A DNA stretch of 7,904 nucleotides from Prevotella sp. UBA7764 (GTDB lineage Bacteria > Bacteroidota > Bacteroidia > Bacteroidales > Bacteroidaceae): contig DLDU01000038.1 in assembly GCA_002481295.1 (NCBI GenBank), positions 16,574 to 24,477 of the forward strand, given 5' to 3'. Below the pieces are notes generated by a model that did not search any database, had not been told where the DNA came from, and saw only the letters and a list, made by a program, of their open reading frames with translations. How positions within the stretch are numbered: the first letter of the stretch is position 1; every line of letters begins with the position of its first letter. Made by a program: the position numbers and the translations under genes. This document shows positions 5,315 through 7,904 of the stretch, one piece after another.

Positions 5315-6411
5315 TCCTGCTCTTCGGGCTCTTCTGACGCTTTCGCTTCTGAAGGCTGAGCATCCTCGCTGTCTTCTTCAGGCTGGGGAGCCTCGACCGG
5401 CGCATCGTGATGGACAAAGCGCATGCGACCTGCCGACTGACCGTTTCGACCCATCGGCTGATGATCGGGGCGTTCTGAGCGCTCAGGCATCTCTTTCATC
5501 ATCTTACCGCTGTCGATCAGATGGCGGGCAATGGAGTCGAGCATGCCATTGATATATCCGCCACTGCGCGGAGTGGAATAGAGCTTAGCCAACTCCACAT
5601 ACTCGTTGATCGTCACCGATACCGGGATATTGGGGAAAGTAAGCATCTCGGCGATGGCAATCTGCATGATCACTACGTCCATATAGGCCAAACGCGAGAA
5701 GTCCCAGTTACGGGAAGCCTCACTCATGTAGTGCTGATACTCATCGGCATTGAGAATCGTGGAGCGGAAGAGTTTGCGGGCAAAGTCTTTGTCCTCGACA
5801 TCCTTCCATTCCGGCAGCAGTTCCTGCTTGTTCTTGTTCTTCGGATCGAAACGCTTGATGGTCTTCAGCACAAAGGTGTCCACTACCTCCTTGTCGTCGT
5901 TCCAATAGAGGCTCTTCTCCTCCAGCAGAGCGTCGAGGTCGTCATTGGTCTCGATAAACATCTTATAGAGCCGGCGCCACAACTCACGGTCGTCGTCGTA
6001 AGTCGTCTCGGGAGTCTTCATATACTCCTGGTACAACTCACTCTGCTCGATCTGGTTGCACAGCTTGCGGATGAACTCTATATCGTCTTTCCATGTGAGT
6101 TTCTTGTCCTCAAGGAACTCATTGAGCATCTTGTTCTCTTCCAGTTGAACCGCGAATTTGTTGAACGCGAATTTGGGCGAGGCCGGCTGTGTGCCCTCAC
6201 GCTCAGCACGCTGATTGAGCACATCGAGACGATGACGCTCCTCCTGCGTGATGGCGACCATCAGATCCAAGAGATAGTTGTACAAGTCGTATGCCTTGGA
6301 GAGGCTGAAAAGCAGTTCCTTCTCAGCTGCGTCCATATTCTTATTACCGTTTTGATAGTATGCATAGGTTAACTGGACTATCTTTATACGTATTAGTTCG
6401 CGATTAATCAT
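5311..6411 (-). CDS. nusB: transcription antitermination factor NusB, long Bacteroidetes form
   Basis: NusB binds boxA in rRNA leaders with NusE (S10) and prevents premature termination of rRNA transcription. E. coli NusB is about 139 aa; this one is 366 aa. Its start MINRELIRIKIVQLTYAYYQ resembles the family N-terminal RNA-binding helix. A long helical insertion of about 150-200 residues follows, as in other Bacteroidetes. The recognisable NusB helical core lies at about 205-300, with WDFSRLAYMDVVIMQIA, PVSVTINEYVELAKLY and GGYINGMLDSIA. Residues about 305-366 form a disordered tail, ending in a run rich in Glu, Ala, Ser and Pro. The ATG at 6409-6411 lies about 30 nt after the predicted transcription start. 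First gene of the leftward operon. Confidence 0.93.
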   Translation of the reverse strand: MINRELIRIKIVQLTYAYYQNGNKNMDAAEKELLFSLSKAYDLYNYLLDLMVAITQEERHRLDVLNQRAEREGTQPASPKFAFNKFAVQLEENKMLNEFLEDKKLTWKDDIEFIRKLCNQIEQSELYQEYMKTPETTYDDDRELWRRLYKMFIETNDDLDALLEEKSLYWNDDKEVVDTFVLKTIKRFDPKNKNKQELLPEWKDVEDKDFARKLFRSTILNADEYQHYMSEASRNWDFSRLAYMDVVIMQIAIAEMLTFPNIPVSVTINEYVELAKLYSTPRSGGYINGMLDSIARHLIDSGKMMKEMPERSERPDHQPMGRNGQSAGRMRFVHHDAPVEAPQPEEDSEDAQPSEAKASEEPEEQE

Positions 6412-6447
6412 TTTCTTCTATTCCGTCTTAAAACATGTTTTACGCTG

Positions 6448-6479
6448 CAAAAGTAGGGAAAATTCCGTGGATATGCAAG
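6448..6479 (-). promoter_or_regulatory. promoter of the nusB-yajC-ybbR-coaE-DUF5606 operon
   Basis: The minus strand shows a perfect -7 box TACTTTTG (6455-6448) and CTTG (6479-6476) 20 nt upstream, matching the TTTG -33 element at three of four bases. The nusB leader would be about 30 nt. It faces away from the rplY promoter in the same intergenic region. Confidence 0.75.
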
Positions 6480-6526
6480 AAAGAGGTATCAAAAGACTAT
6501 TTTTTTAGATAAACTTTGCACATTGC

Positions 6527-6558
6527 TTTGCTCAATTCAAATAAAAGCACTACCTTTG
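6527..6558 (+). promoter_or_regulatory. promoter of rplY-pth
   Basis: TTTG (6527-6530) and TACCTTTG (6551-6558) are perfect -33 and -7 boxes of the Bacteroidetes primary sigma consensus, with a 20-nt spacer. This is the best promoter match in the window, as expected for a ribosomal protein gene. The predicted leader is about 75 nt, AT-rich and without a Shine-Dalgarno site. A weak AATTAA/TTAATT hairpin (6605-6624) precedes the ATG. Confidence 0.8.
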
Positions 6559-6637
6559 CACCGCTTTTCAGATTGATACATATTATTGATTCAGTGTGAT
6601 GGCGAATTAATTAACGATTTAATTTAGAGTAACACAA

Positions 6638-7270
6638 ATGAAAGAAATTAGCATTTCAGGTAAGAAGCGCGAGGCCCTTGGTAAGAAAGCTTCTAAAGCC
6701 CTTCGTAAGGAGGGAATGGTTCCCTGCAACCTCTATGGTGAGGAGCGCGTAGACGGCAAGCCGGTAGCATTGGCTTTTGCCTCTCCCTTCAGCGAGCTGC
6801 GTAAACTCATCTACACTCCCCACATCTATGTCGTGAAGATCAACATCGACGGCACTGACCACACAGCAGTGCTCAAGGAGATCCAGTTCCACCCCGTCAC
6901 TGACGCTCCTCTGCACGTCGACTTCTATGAGGTCAACGATCAGAAGCCTATCACCATCGGTATTCCTGTGAAGCTCGTAGGTCTGGCACAGGGTGTTCGC
7001 GACGGTGGCCGTATGAACCTCTCTATCCGCAAGATCAACGTTACTGCTCCTTACCAGCAGATTCCTGAGCACCTCGACGTCGACGTCACTGCTCTGCGCA
7101 TTGGTAAGAGCATCAAGGTAGGCCAGCTCTCTTACGAGGGTCTGGAGCTCGCTACAGGCAAGGACGTGGTCGTTTGCTCCGTGAAGATGACACGTAACGC
7201 CAACGCCAGCGCAGCCAGCGACGACACTGACGCTTCTGCAGACGCAGAAGCTGACGCTGAGAGCAAGTAA
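6638..7270 (+). CDS. rplY: 50S ribosomal protein L25/general stress protein Ctc
   Basis: Ribosomal protein that binds 5S rRNA in the large subunit. The 210-aa product is the long CTC/TL5 form. The N-terminal 5S-binding domain is at about 1-92, with REALGKKASKALRKEGMVPCNLYG and the conserved VLKEIQFHPVTDAPLHVDFYEV. The C-terminal TL5 beta domain is at about 95-188, with KPITIGIPVKLVGLAQGVRDGG and LSYEGLELATGKDVVVCSV. The last 20 residues are an acidic Asp/Ala/Ser tail not needed for the fold. Codon use (AAG, CTG, CGT/CGC, GCT) looks strongly biased, fitting high expression. The ATG at 6638 lies after an AT-rich leader. It is followed 33 nt later by pth, so the two are probably co-transcribed. 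Confidence 0.95.
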   Translation: MKEISISGKKREALGKKASKALRKEGMVPCNLYGEERVDGKPVALAFASPFSELRKLIYTPHIYVVKINIDGTDHTAVLKEIQFHPVTDAPLHVDFYEVNDQKPITIGIPVKLVGLAQGVRDGGRMNLSIRKINVTAPYQQIPEHLDVDVTALRIGKSIKVGQLSYEGLELATGKDVVVCSVKMTRNANASAASDDTDASADAEADAESK

Positions 7271-7303
7271 TCCATCTCTGTAGGTTACCGATATCGATAG
7301 ACA

Positions 7304-7879
7304 TTGGATAAGTATTTGATCTGTGGTCTGGGTAATCCCGGTGATGAATACGCCGGTACTCGCCACAATACAGGATTTATGGTATTGGACGCTTTTGCTA
7401 AAGCGTCCAATATTTGTTTTGAGGATCGCCGTTACGGTTTTGTGGCAGAGACATCTCTGAAAGGCAGAAAGGTGTTTTTGTTGAAGCCGACAACCTTCAT
7501 GAACCTCAGCGGCAATGCTGTGCGCTATTGGCTCAATGAGGAGAAAATCGACCAAAGCCGGCTGCTCGTCGTCAGTGATGATGTGGCATTGCCCTTGGGT
7601 GATTTCCGGCTGAAAGCCAATGGAAGCAATGGAGGGCATAATGGTCTGGGACATATCATGCAACTGATCGGCCAGAACTTCGCACGCCTGCGAATGGGCA
7701 TCGGCAACGACTATCCACGTGGCGGACAGATCGACTGGGTGCTCGGCCATTACTCCGACGACGACATGAAGGTGTTGCAACCTACCATCGACATGGCGGT
7801 CGACATCATCAAGAGCTTTGTACTGCAAGGCATTGACAACACGATGAACCAGTACAACAAACTGGGAAAAAAGCACTAA
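7304..7879 (+). CDS. pth: peptidyl-tRNA hydrolase
   Basis: Cytosolic esterase that releases peptides from peptidyl-tRNA that drops off stalled ribosomes, recycling the tRNA. The 191-aa product has the family's usual length. Catalytic and binding residues are present: Asn11 in GLGNPG, the essential His21 in TRHNTGF, Asn67 in TFMNLSG, Asp92 in VVSDDVALP, and Asn113 in NGGHNGL. The start must be TTG at 7304-7306. An in-frame TAG lies at 7298-7300, no ATG occurs before the conserved YLICGLGNPG that begins at residue 4, and that motif is needed for function. It follows rplY by 33 nt, a pairing seen widely in bacteria. Confidence 0.95.
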   Translation: MDKYLICGLGNPGDEYAGTRHNTGFMVLDAFAKASNICFEDRRYGFVAETSLKGRKVFLLKPTTFMNLSGNAVRYWLNEEKIDQSRLLVVSDDVALPLGDFRLKANGSNGGHNGLGHIMQLIGQNFARLRMGIGNDYPRGGQIDWVLGHYSDDDMKVLQPTIDMAVDIIKSFVLQGIDNTMNQYNKLGKKH

Positions 7880-7883
7880 ACAA

Positions 7884-7904
7884 TGTTGAATGTGGAATGA
7901 TGAA
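7884..7904. repeat. three TGNNGAA heptamers after pth, running off the window
   Basis: TGTTGAA, TGTGGAA and TGATGAA stand head to tail from 7884 to the window end, only 4 nt after the pth stop codon. The unit resembles the TANTGAA heptamers at 1447-1484. The array may continue beyond the window, so its full size is unknown. Confidence 0.6.

Noticed and set aside
5521..6372. 283-codon open frame on the plus strand inside nusB
   Set aside because: Shadow of the nusB reading frame; no recognisable domain and no promoter or leader.
6656..7876. 406-codon open frame on the minus strand across rplY and pth
   Set aside because: It is antisense to two clearly recognised genes, its product resembles no family I know, and it spans their intergenic gap only by chance of codon bias.

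Overview
The window looks like chromosomal core sequence from a Bacteroidales bacterium, most likely Prevotella or a close relative. Three things point there. The proteins resemble Bacteroidetes families (DUF5606 protein, long-form NusB, L25/Ctc with a TL5 domain). The gene order nusB-yajC-ybbR-coaE-DUF5606 is typical of the group. Three promoters match the Bacteroidetes consensus (TTTG at -33, TAnnTTTG at -7), and Shine-Dalgarno sites are mostly absent. This is inference from sequence alone; I cannot name the species. I see no mobile elements, CRISPR arrays, tRNA or rRNA.

Left part, minus strand. The DNA from 1 to 209 has no convincing gene but holds a probable terminator. Next comes a two-gene queuosine unit read right to left: a YhhQ-type precursor transporter (717-1406) and the preQ0 reductase queF (210-692). 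Directly against the transporter start codon is a 32-nt element that folds as a preQ1-I type riboswitch aptamer (1410-1441). This is the most interesting find: it would let the product of QueF repress both precursor uptake and QueF itself. Upstream lies a CaCA-family cation antiporter (1518-2501) with its own near-leaderless promoter.

Middle, minus strand. A housekeeping operon starts at a strong promoter near 6450-6480 and reads nusB, yajC, ybbR, coaE, DUF5606. yajC/ybbR overlap by 8 nt and ybbR/coaE by 4 nt. After DUF5606 there is a long untranslated stretch with a 10-bp hairpin and then an intrinsic terminator that sits inside the antiporter promoter.

Right part, plus strand. From the shared nusB/rplY intergenic region a divergent promoter drives rplY (ribosomal protein L25/Ctc) and pth (peptidyl-tRNA hydrolase, with a TTG start). 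Both serve translation, as NusB serves rRNA transcription. The window ends in a heptamer repeat related to one just upstream of the riboswitch.
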